Below are positions 26,019-36,062 of a stretch of DNA of 54,009 bases, one piece after another. The stretch spans positions 1 to 54,009 of the forward strand of contig CAINEW010000028.1 in the NCBI GenBank assembly GCA_903847915.1, written 5' to 3'. The first letter of the stretch is position 1. Each line of letters begins with the position of its first letter. Source of the stretch: an uncultured bacterium. Its GTDB lineage: Bacteria > Patescibacteriota > Minisyncoccia > UBA6257 > GWB1-50-10. The notes beneath the pieces were generated by a model. That model made no database searches, was not told where the DNA came from, and was given only the letters and a program-made list of their open reading frames with translations. A program made the translations under genes and the position numbers.

Positions 26019-26786
26019 TTATATTAAATAGCCGGCTTTTTTGAGCCAGTCCTCATTTTCCCATTCCCAGAGTTTTTTGGCGCCTAAAAATGCCTGATAA
26101 TCATTTTCCCAATAGGGGAATTCTTTGAGCTCAATACGCCCCTCAAGCGGAGCCCATTCATGTTGACAGGAGCGCATGAGAGAGTTGCCCCAGACCACTT
26201 TTACCTGATCTTTGCCCCCCTTACTACGCAGGAATGCCCCGCATTTGATACAGGGGCGTACTTGATCAATGCGCAGAATCCAACGCGTCTCAAGCGTTTT
26301 TACGATGTCTTTCATAGCCGCCATATAGGCAGAGGTTTGGAGGTTATAATCCCGATAAATCTCTTGAGAGGTTTTGATATCTAAAATACCCACTTTTCCA
26401 TCAATTAAGGCAATTGCATCAAGTGTGCCTGCATATTTATGTTCATAATTTACCAATCGCTTTTCTACAAATTCCGGATCTACATGAATATTTTTTGTGA
26501 GAATGAATTCTAAAAATGCTTTGACGGACGGCTCAATAGAAGAGGGGATTTCTGGATTTTTTCCTGTGAGCAACCCCTCTACTGTTTCATGAATAAGGGT
26601 GCCTTCTGTGGCGGATTGATTTTTCATCTTTTCTGCTTCCGCAAAACTGTCCATTTTTGCATAAAAACGATAAAGTGCGGGCTTTGCTTTTATTTCTACA
26701 ATTTTTGTGACGCGTGGATACCAGAATCCGTCAATCTCATAACCGCAGAGTTCCTTAAACTGATCAATACTTGAATAGGTGAGCAT
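26019..26786 (-). CDS. PD-(D/E)XK superfamily nuclease-like protein
   Basis: YAGTLDAIALIDGKVGILDIKTS followed by YNLQTSAYMAAM (RecB-like nuclease motifs). Confidence 0.75.
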   Translation of the reverse strand: MLTYSSIDQFKELCGYEIDGFWYPRVTKIVEIKAKPALYRFYAKMDSFAEAEKMKNQSATEGTLIHETVEGLLTGKNPEIPSSIEPSVKAFLEFILTKNIHVDPEFVEKRLVNYEHKYAGTLDAIALIDGKVGILDIKTSQEIYRDYNLQTSAYMAAMKDIVKTLETRWILRIDQVRPCIKCGAFLRSKGGKDQVKVVWGNSLMRSCQHEWAPLEGRIELKEFPYWENDYQAFLGAKKLWEWENEDWLKKAGYLI

Positions 26787-26924
26787 ATTTATTTGAGAAG
26801 TTCTTTTATTGTAGCAGTGAAAGCACTTATCTCCAATAACCTTGACGCATTTTTCCAATATGGTATAATCATATTAGCTTTTTTAATTAACCATATATTT
26901 CTTAACTTTATTTTGACTATATTT

Positions 26925-27122
26925 ATGCCTACAAACACATTGATAGATCCAAATGAATTAGTTATTGCAAATGCAATAAAATCACCAATTGGTAAATTTG
27001 AACGTTTTGGAAACAAAAAACAATCATCTTTCCTTTTGCGTAAAGGAAAGGTATCGCAGAATAAGCACCTGCGGATGATTGGACAAGGAAAGATTGGATG
27101 TAAACCGATGGGAAGAAAGTAG
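26925..27122 (+). CDS. Small basic hypothetical protein
   Basis: ORF; start MPTNTLIDPN chosen. Confidence 0.4.
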   Translation: MPTNTLIDPNELVIANAIKSPIGKFERFGNKKQSSFLLRKGKVSQNKHLRMIGQGKIGCKPMGRK

Positions 27123-27131
27123 GAGAGTGCT

Positions 27132-27488
27132 ATGTTTCAATTTAATCTAGCACATATTGGTGTTGGCACCAATATCATTTCTCCTCTTATTGTTTACAAT
27201 CCTTCAGCCATTCATAATGACGGAAAAAGTAATCTTGCTGTTGTTACGAAACAGCCAATTGAAAAGTTAACATTCAAAATCACAAAAATTGAAGATAACT
27301 CATTTTTCTTTAAAGATAATAAATGTTCATTTTTAATAGGAAAAAGAAGACATTCTTTATATCAGAAGCCAACCAGATTTTATTCGTTATGGGAGGTGGG
27401 TAGAATAAAGAGAAAGCCTGTTTGTATGAATGCCCGGAAAAAATTCTTGATGATTGGGAAACGATTTAAAATTAAGAGAAGAATATAA
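27132..27488 (+). CDS. Hypothetical basic protein
   Basis: 118-aa ORF followed by a terminator hairpin. Confidence 0.5.
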   Translation: MFQFNLAHIGVGTNIISPLIVYNPSAIHNDGKSNLAVVTKQPIEKLTFKITKIEDNSFFFKDNKCSFLIGKRRHSLYQKPTRFYSLWEVGRIKRKPVCMNARKKFLMIGKRFKIKRRI

Positions 27489-27511
27489 AAATAATTGAAT
27501 CGTACAAAAAT

Positions 27512-27549
27512 TTAAAATCCCGTACTAATTTATAGACGGGATTTTTATT
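27512..27549. terminator. Terminator
   Basis: AAATCCCGT...ACGGGATTTTTA. Confidence 0.75.
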
Positions 27550-27627
27550 TAAAAAGAAGAGGGAAGTGGGGTTTTTAACACCTCTTTCTTATCTATTATG
27601 TGTCGCACAATATACCTTTTACGACAC

Positions 27628-27993
27628 TTACCTTGTTTTGTGAGAAATCATCTCAATAACATTCCTTATTATAATCATCAAATAATCAATACCTTTTCTC
27701 ATATATTGTTTAATATCATTTATATTTATGAAATCTTTTATGGTTGTTGAAATGTTTTGTAAATTCACTGTATTCAATGCTCCCCTTGTGGTTGCTCTTA
27801 TATCTTCAACATAACTTCCGAAAGGGAACTCGCTTGGCAAAAACCTTTCAAATATATTTAATGTCGGCTTAAAAGAGTCGGGAATGAGTTGTTTAAACGG
27901 TTCAGGAATCTGTATGTTTAATTGCGCATATGAACGATGTGGGACCGTTGTGCCTAGTAGTATGACCATTAATGTTATCGCAATGAAGCGCAT
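27628..27993 (-). CDS. Hypothetical secreted protein
   Basis: Signal-peptide-like MRFIAITLMVILLGTTVPHRSYAQ. Confidence 0.5.
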   Translation of the reverse strand: MRFIAITLMVILLGTTVPHRSYAQLNIQIPEPFKQLIPDSFKPTLNIFERFLPSEFPFGSYVEDIRATTRGALNTVNLQNISTTIKDFININDIKQYMRKGIDYLMIIIRNVIEMISHKTR

Positions 27994-28000
27994 ATGATTA

Positions 28001-28960
28001 TTATAGTACTTTTTTTGCAATTTGATATGCGTAATACCATAGCGATTGCTCAACATACTCCCATGTACCCATTCGTTTTATCACTTCCCCACCAAAACTT
28101 TTTTTAAAAGAGGTGATACCCTTCCATTTTGGATTTGTAGTACTTATCCCCCACAAATCCATCAATTTAAATCCATCTTTTTTTGCAGTGTGTAATGCGC
28201 TCCATAACAATGCACTCGGTGCATTATATTTTCCATATCCTTTACGTGATCCTGCATATAAATAAATGGCTTGTGCGCCATAAAAAAGAATAATCGCTGT
28301 CGCAATAACTTCTCCGTTTAATTCTGCGCAAAAAAGATGAGTATGACACTCCCCTTCTAACCCGAAGAGATATTCATAATAAGGACGCGCGTACGCATCT
28401 AATTGATGACGCTCATTTGTTTCTTTAAATAATTTCCAAAATAATTCGAATCGTTCTTTTTTTTCTTCTGCGGTTTTATAGTGATTTATTATTACCCCAT
28501 GACGTGTTGCTGCACGAATGGCATAACGAGTGTCGTGTTCCATTTCACTCAATAGTTTTTCTTCTGATTTAATCAAATCTATAATAATTGTTTCTTCTGG
28601 TTGTACTGATTTTGTTTTTTTAAATTGCGCATCAGTTAATATTTTTCTCAATTCATCATTTTCTTTTTGTGGTGGCTCGATACGGAGAAACATGCTTTTT
28701 TCTAGTTTTAGATCATGTTTAATTACTTCAAGTATTTTCTTATTTACCTCGCCTGACGGGCCATGTGAAACTGACCAATATGTACGCCCTAATGGCAATT
28801 GAAATTGAACTGCTAATGCATACCATTTATCGTCTGTGATGCGCAACACCTTTCTTCCTAATGATTTATGTAATTCCCCCCATTCCCATGATTGCAAAAA
28901 CGATCCTTGTTGAGAGATTATCTTTTCATTCCATACTTTTTCATCGTTTACAATCTCCAT
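28001..28960 (-). CDS. FemAB/FemX-like peptidoglycan bridge aminoacyltransferase
   Basis: SFLQSWEWGELHKSLG, YAGSRKGYGKYNAPSALLWSALHTAKKDGFKLMDLWGI. Confidence 0.8.
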   Translation of the reverse strand: MEIVNDEKVWNEKIISQQGSFLQSWEWGELHKSLGRKVLRITDDKWYALAVQFQLPLGRTYWSVSHGPSGEVNKKILEVIKHDLKLEKSMFLRIEPPQKENDELRKILTDAQFKKTKSVQPEETIIIDLIKSEEKLLSEMEHDTRYAIRAATRHGVIINHYKTAEEKKERFELFWKLFKETNERHQLDAYARPYYEYLFGLEGECHTHLFCAELNGEVIATAIILFYGAQAIYLYAGSRKGYGKYNAPSALLWSALHTAKKDGFKLMDLWGISTTNPKWKGITSFKKSFGGEVIKRMGTWEYVEQSLWYYAYQIAKKVL

Positions 28961-28970
28961 AGAATGAGAT

Positions 28971-30254
28971 TTATAAATATTGTTGAGGATTTAAGTCTCC
29001 ACCTACAGGCATGGGACCACATACACGTGAAGATTGTGTGCCCTCGGGGAATCCTGGACGTGCAGGCGTAAGTGTTTGAGAAGCAAACACCGTGAAATGG
29101 AGATGGGGTCCTGTTGCCCATCCTGTTTTTCCCATATATCCGATTACTTGCCCTTTTAATACTTTTTGTCCGATGGTTACTATTTGCCCCGCCATATGAC
29201 CATAGAGTGTGGTGAGGCCGTTATCGTGTTTAATAACAACCAATTTCCCATAGGCAGCTCTTTTACAATAAAGATCTTGGTTAGCAACATTAATTACCGT
29301 GCCGTCGTGTGCGGCAAAAATTTCTGTTCCGACTGGCGCAGCGATGTCTACACCATTATGAAATTTTCCTTTATAAGTTTTTAATGCAAATTTAGTAGCT
29401 CCATATCCTTGAGAAAGGCGTCCCCCATTTACTGGCCAAAGTAATAAACCATTTCGTGGCATTGGTAACATATTAGGATTAATATTTTTACGAAGTTCAG
29501 ATTCTACCTTTTCTATTTCTGCAGAAATTTCTGTTTGTAATTGTTCTAACGCTGATAGTTGCTCTTGAAACACTTTTTCTTTGTTTTTTGTGGATTCAAG
29601 AAGCTGATTTTTTTCTTGTTTTTGCTCCTGAATTATTTTTTGACGCACAGTAAGTGTGAGGCGCTCTTGTTCGCGAGAATTTTTCTTTGTTTTTGTTTCG
29701 TTTAGTTTGTCTTCTAATTCATCATGAAGTGATTGGAGATCGTTCACGGTATTTTTTAGCGTATTATTGAGTGTTGCAATTGTTTGTAATTCACCCACAC
29801 TTTCACTTAAACTTTCGTTGCGAAGTAGTGAGGTGAATGCGTTTTCATGTTCCTTTTGCTGAAGCGCAAAAAGAAGCTTTTTAATTCCTTCTTGTTTTGT
29901 TTCGATGCGATCTTCTAGATCTGCTATTTGATCTTTTGTATCTTCAATTTCAAGTCCTAATTTTTCAATGGTAATTGTATTTGCTTTTACAGAAAGATTT
30001 AATTGACCTACAGTAGCATCAATTGATTTTAACTGTGTTTTAATACTATTTTTTGATGCGGCAATTTCATCAAGATTTTTTTGCACAAGTTCTTTTTGTG
30101 ATTGAATTTTTTGTAATTCAACACTTTTTTGATCGATCAAATCTTTAAGCGTTCCTCCTTGTGTGTCTTTTGTTTGCGCAAAGAGCACAGGAAAATGTAA
30201 ATTGGCAAAAATAAAGAACAGAACAAACCCTATTTTTATCTGAAAATAATTCAT
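28971..30254 (-). CDS. M23 family peptidase / EnvC-like murein hydrolase activator
   Basis: Signal peptide, long coiled coil, HNGVDIAAPVGTEIFAAHDG, GHMAG, GPHLHFTVF. Confidence 0.9.
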   Translation of the reverse strand: MNYFQIKIGFVLFFIFANLHFPVLFAQTKDTQGGTLKDLIDQKSVELQKIQSQKELVQKNLDEIAASKNSIKTQLKSIDATVGQLNLSVKANTITIEKLGLEIEDTKDQIADLEDRIETKQEGIKKLLFALQQKEHENAFTSLLRNESLSESVGELQTIATLNNTLKNTVNDLQSLHDELEDKLNETKTKKNSREQERLTLTVRQKIIQEQKQEKNQLLESTKNKEKVFQEQLSALEQLQTEISAEIEKVESELRKNINPNMLPMPRNGLLLWPVNGGRLSQGYGATKFALKTYKGKFHNGVDIAAPVGTEIFAAHDGTVINVANQDLYCKRAAYGKLVVIKHDNGLTTLYGHMAGQIVTIGQKVLKGQVIGYMGKTGWATGPHLHFTVFASQTLTPARPGFPEGTQSSRVCGPMPVGGDLNPQQYL

Positions 30255-30261
30255 GATATTT

Positions 30262-31692
30262 TTAAGAACGATCTCGTAGTGCTCCTTCTATTTTTTGAAT
30301 AGCGTGTGCGATACGGACGAGCGATTCTTTTTTTCCTAGCGCAGTGAGCAATTCAATTGGTCCTGGAGACATTTCTTTTCCTGAAAGAGCAACACGAAGG
30401 GGCCACAACACCATTCCCCTTCCCCGTTCGTTTGCAATTCCCATTATTTTTTCATTGAGTGCTGATTCGTTAAATTCATTCTCTGAAATATTTTTAATAA
30501 ATTGTTCTGTTTCTTTTAACGAAGATTCTGTGTCGTGTGTTGTTGTTCCTTTAAAAAGCAAAAGAGAGGCGGGATATTCTGGAAGCTCAAAAAATAATTT
30601 GGCATTTGTTATGAATTCGTTTATTTTTCTCATTCTATTTTTTTCAAGATGAATCACGCGCATCAAACGGTCTTTATCATTTTTCCATTCGGGAGGAATA
30701 TGAGGCACAAGCAATTCTTTTAATGTTTCATCGCTCATGAGCTTGATGTGTGCCATATTTAACCAATCTAATTTTTCTGGATTGAATACTGCGCCTGCTT
30801 TTTGTACGCGTTTCATATCAAACTCGTTTATAATTTCTTCCGTGGTCAGCACTTCCCTATCTTTTTCAGGGTGCCACCCTAAGAGTGCCAACATATTAAT
30901 CATCGCCGAGGCGAGATAGCCCTGCTCTTTGTAATCTAACATAGAGCTTGTTAATGTGCGCTTTGAAAGTTTTTTTCGATCGGCGCCTAAAATAAACGGG
31001 AGATGTCCGTAATGCACTTGAGGAAATCCGAGTGCTTCTTGAAGAGCGATTTGTTTTGGCGTGTTCGGTGTGTGATCTTCTCCGCGAATGACGTGGGTAA
31101 TCTGCGTTTCATAATCGTCTACTACCACGGCAAAATTATAAAGTGGCTCGGTAAGTGATTTTGCAATGATAATGTCACCGAATAATGCAGTATCAAATTC
31201 TACCTTCCCGCGCACCATATCCGTGAACGCGATTCTTTTCTCCGGCATACGAAAACGAATAGTCGCTTGTTCGCCTTTTTCTAACCGTGTTTCTGCATCT
31301 TCTTTTTTTATGTGCCGACATTTTCCTCCATATTTTGGCGCAATCCCTTGACTCATCTGTGCTTGATATTCCGCTTCTAATTCTTCGGATGTACAAAAAC
31401 AATAATATGCCTGATTCGTATCAAATAATTTTTTGACGTAATGCGCATAGCGATCTCCTCGTTCACTTTGATGAATAATCGGTTCATCGGATTCTATCCC
31501 GAGCCATTTGAGTGCCGAAAGTGCCATTTCTTCATATTCTTTTTTTGAACGCTCTTTATCGGTATCTTCAATACGTATCAAAAAAGTGCCCTTGTGATGA
31601 CGGGCAAAAAGCCAGTTAAAAAGCGCGGTACGAGCATTTCCTAAGCTAAAAGGGCCTGTGGGAGAGGGTGCAAAACGAACGCGGATAGACAT
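30262..31692 (-). CDS. gltX: Glutamyl-tRNA synthetase
   Basis: VRFAPSPTGPFSLGNARTALFNWLFAR; KKLSKR. Confidence 0.96.
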   Translation of the reverse strand: MSIRVRFAPSPTGPFSLGNARTALFNWLFARHHKGTFLIRIEDTDKERSKKEYEEMALSALKWLGIESDEPIIHQSERGDRYAHYVKKLFDTNQAYYCFCTSEELEAEYQAQMSQGIAPKYGGKCRHIKKEDAETRLEKGEQATIRFRMPEKRIAFTDMVRGKVEFDTALFGDIIIAKSLTEPLYNFAVVVDDYETQITHVIRGEDHTPNTPKQIALQEALGFPQVHYGHLPFILGADRKKLSKRTLTSSMLDYKEQGYLASAMINMLALLGWHPEKDREVLTTEEIINEFDMKRVQKAGAVFNPEKLDWLNMAHIKLMSDETLKELLVPHIPPEWKNDKDRLMRVIHLEKNRMRKINEFITNAKLFFELPEYPASLLLFKGTTTHDTESSLKETEQFIKNISENEFNESALNEKIMGIANERGRGMVLWPLRVALSGKEMSPGPIELLTALGKKESLVRIAHAIQKIEGALRDRS

Positions 31693-31766
31693 AGACGCAT
31701 TATACCCTATTTTCCTCTATTTTACGAGTGTTTTTAGTCCGCCTTCGCCAGTTAGCGAATGGCTGA

Positions 31767-31796
31767 TTGACAGATTTATATTGTATATGTTATGAT
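31767..31796 (+). promoter_or_regulatory. Promoter for ORF 31848
   Basis: TTGACA-N18-TATGAT. Confidence 0.5.
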
Positions 31797-31847
31797 GAAA
31801 ACTGAATAATTAACAATTATATATCAATAAATTGAAAGAGATTTAAA

Positions 31848-32156
31848 ATGATCCGTTTTATGTTTTTCTTAGCTTCAGTGCTTTTATGGAGTGATGTGTT
31901 TTTTAATTTTCTGCCTGAAGGCGGACGTAACTCAATAATGCCAGCGTGCTTTTTTTCAATTGTTTTTATTTTATTATGGTTTTATGTATTACGCGTATGG
32001 CCTGGAAAATGTCGAATAGGAGGAACACATAAACCAAAACGTTACACTGGAGAATTTGAAGGTGTAGAAATATGGCACGAAGATTGTAAAAAATGTGGCA
32101 AGACCATTGCCCATGGAAATTATTATGGACTAGGAGAAACTTACCGCTATCCGTAG
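31848..32156 (+). CDS. Small membrane protein with CxxC motif
   Basis: Two hydrophobic segments, DCKKCGK; terminator downstream. Confidence 0.55.
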   Translation: MIRFMFFLASVLLWSDVFFNFLPEGGRNSIMPACFFSIVFILLWFYVLRVWPGKCRIGGTHKPKRYTGEFEGVEIWHEDCKKCGKTIAHGNYYGLGETYRYP

Positions 32157-32164
32157 TTAAAAAT

Positions 32165-32201
32165 AAAAGACCGTTTAATCAAGAATGGTCTTTTTTATTT
32201 T
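32165..32201. terminator. Terminator
   Basis: AAAGACC...GGTCTTTTTT. Confidence 0.75.
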
Positions 32202-33322
32202 CCTCCCAAAATTATTATTTCTTGGGCGAGGGTTTTGGCGGAATCGGGTTTGAAGAAATGAAGAGCTGATTCGCTCATTTTCTTTATTTTTTCTTTATTT
32301 CCTAATAGATTTTTTAATTGTGAAAGGAAAATGTTTATTTTTAAATTATCTTCTTCCATCACGACCGCCGCACCTTCTTTTTCGTACGTGTAGGCATTAA
32401 TGCGTTGATGATCATTTGCCGCACTCCTTAATGGCACGAGAATTGAAGGTTTACCCGCAGAGGCGATTTCAAAAATAGCTCCCGAACCTGCGCGAGAAAA
32501 CACAATGTCTGATGCGGTGAGTGCATCGCTCATTTCTTCTGCGGATAAGTGCGCACTCATTTTATATTCTTTCTTTTTTTCTTCTGATACTTCATGAAGC
32601 GCTATTTGCGCATTAAGATTCGCTTGAGCGCCATTTATTTCTCCCGTTTGATGTTCAATTTGTACGAGCTCAAGAAGCTCTTTAAGATTTTCTGTAATAA
32701 ATTCGTTCAGCGAAAGTGCACCCTGTGATCCTCCCAACACAAGCATCAATGGTTTTTGTGTATTGAATCCTAATTTTTCTTTTTCTACCACACCCTCCCC
32801 TTCTTTTCTTTCTCTTTGCGCGATTTCTTTTCTTATCGGGTTGCCCACCAGTGCCGTTTTATTTTTCGGAAAAAATGAGGCAGCATTTTGAAATGCAATA
32901 CCAATTTTTTTTGCAAAAGAAGAACAGAGACGATTAGTAAATCCCGGCACACTGTCGGACTCATGAATAATCACCGGAATTCTATACCACCATGCCATAA
33001 TTACCACGGGAAATGCCCCCGGTCCTCCTTTTGAAAATACCACGTCTGGCATAAGGAAATAGAGCCGTAGAAAGGCCTGAAATAGGCCTAAAATGAGCTT
33101 AAACGGCTCCAAAAGTGTCATCGGTGTAAGATAGCGCCTTAGCTTGCTTCCACTGATTTTATAGATTTTGACTCCATATTTTTGAAACTCATTATTCCAT
33201 GGACTTTGAGGGCCCATAAAAGATATTTCCGCCGTGGGCGCTTGTGATTTTAATTCTTGGAGTACTGCAATTAACGGATAGATATGTCCGCCTGTGCCTC
33301 CGCCAGTTAAGAGAATGCGCAT
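32195..33322 (-). CDS. murG: UDP-N-acetylglucosamine--lipid II GlcNAc transferase MurG
   Basis: MRILLTGGGTGGHIYPLIAV, VLGGSQGALSLNEF, SRAGSGAIFEIASAGKPSILVPL. Confidence 0.94.
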   Translation of the reverse strand: MRILLTGGGTGGHIYPLIAVLQELKSQAPTAEISFMGPQSPWNNEFQKYGVKIYKISGSKLRRYLTPMTLLEPFKLILGLFQAFLRLYFLMPDVVFSKGGPGAFPVVIMAWWYRIPVIIHESDSVPGFTNRLCSSFAKKIGIAFQNAASFFPKNKTALVGNPIRKEIAQRERKEGEGVVEKEKLGFNTQKPLMLVLGGSQGALSLNEFITENLKELLELVQIEHQTGEINGAQANLNAQIALHEVSEEKKKEYKMSAHLSAEEMSDALTASDIVFSRAGSGAIFEIASAGKPSILVPLRSAANDHQRINAYTYEKEGAAVVMEEDNLKINIFLSQLKNLLGNKEKIKKMSESALHFFKPDSAKTLAQEIIILGGK

Positions 33323-33340
33323 ATAGTAAAAAAATGAATT

Positions 33341-33409
33341 AATTTTGAATTTTGATTAAATTTTTAATTATATAATTAATTATTGATTCAAAATTCATAA
33401 TTCAAAATT
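33341..33409. repeat. Long AT-only inverted repeat between murG and ftsW
   Basis: Outer arms AATTTTGAATT/AATTCAAAATT with further nested pairing. Confidence 0.7.
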
Positions 33410-33411
33410 AG

Positions 33412-34518
33412 TTATCGACTGTATCTAGATATGTTAACGACTATTCCACTCATGGTCAAAAAGACCGCGAGCGCCGTGCCTCCGTAACTTACAAATGGGA
33501 GTGGTACGCCCGTGAGCGGCATAATACCAGAAATGGCGGCGATATTTACAAACGCTTGAAGTCCCATGACTGATATAAATCCTGTGACGAGCAGTCGACT
33601 AAAACCATCAGGAGCTTTTCGCGCAATCATCATTCCCCGCCAGATCAACGAAAAGAAAAGGAATATAAATGTGATAGCACCAATGAATCCTAATTCTTCA
33701 CCGATTACAGCAAAAATAGAATCACCAATTGGTTCTGGAAGGTAGTGGAGTTTTGTAGTCGATTTTCCAAACCCTACACCCGTAATGCCTCCCGAACCAA
33801 TGGCGAGGAGTGCCTGATTGATGTGATACGATGCGCCGGCGACATCACGATCGGGATTTAAAAACGTCATGACGCGCGAAAGACGATAGGGCGAAAAATA
33901 AATCACGACTGACAATCCCACCGCGACCACTAATACCGATGCCACAAGAAAACGAATACGCGCGCCTGCAGTAAAGTAGGTTAAGACCGAGGCGCCGAAA
34001 ATGAGTGCAGCGGTGGTCGTTGCAGGTTGCAATAACAGCAAGAGCATCACTCCTCCTACTAAAATAAGAAATGGGAAAAATCCGTCCTTAAAACTTTTTC
34101 CGCGAATCTGACTTTTACTAATCCACGCCGCGAGATACATAAAGAAAAATAGTTTCAATAATTCTGCGGGTTGAAAACTGAACGCACCCACACTCACCCA
34201 TCGATCCCCCCCTTTTGCATGAAATCCAAGAGGAGTGAATACCACCACAAGAAAAAATAATCCTACACACAATAACGGCATCGCATATTTTTCCCACTGC
34301 CGATAATACAGCAATGCTCCTATCATAAATCCTACCAATCCCGGCAAAAGACCGTAGAGCGCTTGATGCGCAAGATAGTAATAACTATCACCAAATTTTT
34401 CGCGTGCGAGATCGGACGATGCACTCGTGAGCATCACAAGGCCAAAAGTTACAATAAGTGCCAAAAGTCCTATAAATACATAATCTGGTTGACCACCTTT
34501 TAAAAATTTTAATTTCAT
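33412..34518 (-). CDS. ftsW: SEDS family peptidoglycan polymerase FtsW
   Basis: Multi-TM; VSVGAFSFQPAELLKL, LPEPIGDSIFAVIGEELGFIG, PLPFVSYGGT. Confidence 0.9.
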   Translation of the reverse strand: MKLKFLKGGQPDYVFIGLLALIVTFGLVMLTSASSDLAREKFGDSYYYLAHQALYGLLPGLVGFMIGALLYYRQWEKYAMPLLCVGLFFLVVVFTPLGFHAKGGDRWVSVGAFSFQPAELLKLFFFMYLAAWISKSQIRGKSFKDGFFPFLILVGGVMLLLLLQPATTTAALIFGASVLTYFTAGARIRFLVASVLVVAVGLSVVIYFSPYRLSRVMTFLNPDRDVAGASYHINQALLAIGSGGITGVGFGKSTTKLHYLPEPIGDSIFAVIGEELGFIGAITFIFLFFSLIWRGMMIARKAPDGFSRLLVTGFISVMGLQAFVNIAAISGIMPLTGVPLPFVSYGGTALAVFLTMSGIVVNISRYSR

Positions 34519-34531
34519 TTTAAAGGTATTA

Positions 34532-36019
34532 TTAATCTTTTGCTCGTACTCGTAATGTTTTTCCTCCTCTTTTTTTTGTTATTTTTCCCTGATCTAGTGT
34601 TTTAATGCCGTTTACAAACACATAATGAGGAATGCTTTCTTTCAATACTACGATATCTGCAAAATACCCCTCTTTAAGCATTCCTCGTTTTTTGATGCGA
34701 TATTTTTTAGCGGGCGATGCCGTGAGTTTTTGAATGGCACGCTCTCGTGAAAGTATACCGTCTTCGTTCGCTTTTTTAAGAAATTGGAGAAACGATGAGG
34801 CATCATTTCCTGTTCTTTTTGGTATTCCTGCACTATATGAGGAAATAAATCCGTAAGGACTATACAGCAAAGAATTAGGAATGGTATGTTTTAATGTATA
34901 TCCCCAATTTCCTCTCATTTGAGTAATACGCAATATATCAATTATTGCCTCTCCGTAACTCATGTTTCTTATGGTCGCATATGTTTCTACTTTTTTCCCT
35001 TCAAGAAAATGAAATGAAGGATCGTTTATGTGTGCAATGTACAAATGACGCGGCGCATGCAATTCCATATAATCAATCAATTCCTGTATATGATGAAATT
35101 GGTGCATGTGATGAAAAAGCATTTCTTTTTCTTGTGCCCATTGAGGGAGTATATTTACAAACGGAATGGTATGTTCATGTGCACATGTACAATCATAATG
35201 AATATGTGCGCGTGATGATTTTTTTTCAATTGTTTCTAATATAAGACCTCCCCCTGTTTCATCAAGTGGCACTGAAGAGAGGTGAGTATATTCTATGTTT
35301 GCTCCTGTACGCATTGAAAGTTCGAGCGTTGCTTTAAATGCATTTACTGTATGTTCTGGATTGTCTGTTTCTTTTGTGATTGCATATACCGCACTCGCTT
35401 CTGCAAGAACATGTGCAACATACTCTTCTTCGTGAGATGGGATACGGCGCATGTGGATGGATGAGGAATTGAGTGATACACCAAGTGCGCCTTCTTGTAT
35501 TCCTTCTTGTATTGATCGTCCTAATGCATGAAGCTCTCTTTCAGTGAGATCTTGGCTTAAATGACTTGTATACGCATGACGAAGCGTTGTATATCCAAGG
35601 AGTGTTCCATAATTTACACTTATGTTTTGCTGATCGACTATATTCAAAAAATCATGAAGTGATTTCCATCCTATATTGTGACCATAAAGGGATGTCCATT
35701 TTTGAAGCAGTAAATGCGCATCACACATCAATGGAGCAAGTGATACACTTTCATTTCCTCCGATGATAGTAGTAACGCCATGGCGTATGTAATCATCTAA
35801 TGAATTTTTAAAAAGAGACCAATAATGATCTGCCGTACTTCCTATTTCTATAAATCCCGGAATTACCTCGCTTCCTTTTGCATCAATCACTTCTGTGTGT
35901 TTTTCTAATTTTATTTGTCCAATACGAATAATACGATCGTGATCAATTAACACATCTGCCTCACGTGATATATCTCCTGAACCATCATAAATAATTCCGT
36001 TCTTGATTAACGTCCGCAT
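34532..36019 (-). CDS. Amidohydrolase superfamily (D-aminoacylase-like)
   Basis: IKNGIIYDGSGDISREADVLIDHDRIIRIG, VIPGFIE, C-terminal GYFADIVV. Confidence 0.8.
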   Translation of the reverse strand: MRTLIKNGIIYDGSGDISREADVLIDHDRIIRIGQIKLEKHTEVIDAKGSEVIPGFIEIGSTADHYWSLFKNSLDDYIRHGVTTIIGGNESVSLAPLMCDAHLLLQKWTSLYGHNIGWKSLHDFLNIVDQQNISVNYGTLLGYTTLRHAYTSHLSQDLTERELHALGRSIQEGIQEGALGVSLNSSSIHMRRIPSHEEEYVAHVLAEASAVYAITKETDNPEHTVNAFKATLELSMRTGANIEYTHLSSVPLDETGGGLILETIEKKSSRAHIHYDCTCAHEHTIPFVNILPQWAQEKEMLFHHMHQFHHIQELIDYMELHAPRHLYIAHINDPSFHFLEGKKVETYATIRNMSYGEAIIDILRITQMRGNWGYTLKHTIPNSLLYSPYGFISSYSAGIPKRTGNDASSFLQFLKKANEDGILSRERAIQKLTASPAKKYRIKKRGMLKEGYFADIVVLKESIPHYVFVNGIKTLDQGKITKKRGGKTLRVRAKD

Positions 36020-36062
36020 TGTTTTATTCTCTTATTATATACTTATTTGTTTTCTTCTCACA

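Noticed and set aside
31737-31766. CCGCCTTCGCCAGTTAGCGAATGGC near gltX as another full terminus element
   Set aside because: The hairpin is present but I found no inverted or direct copy of the gltX 5' end, so it is only a possible decayed core.
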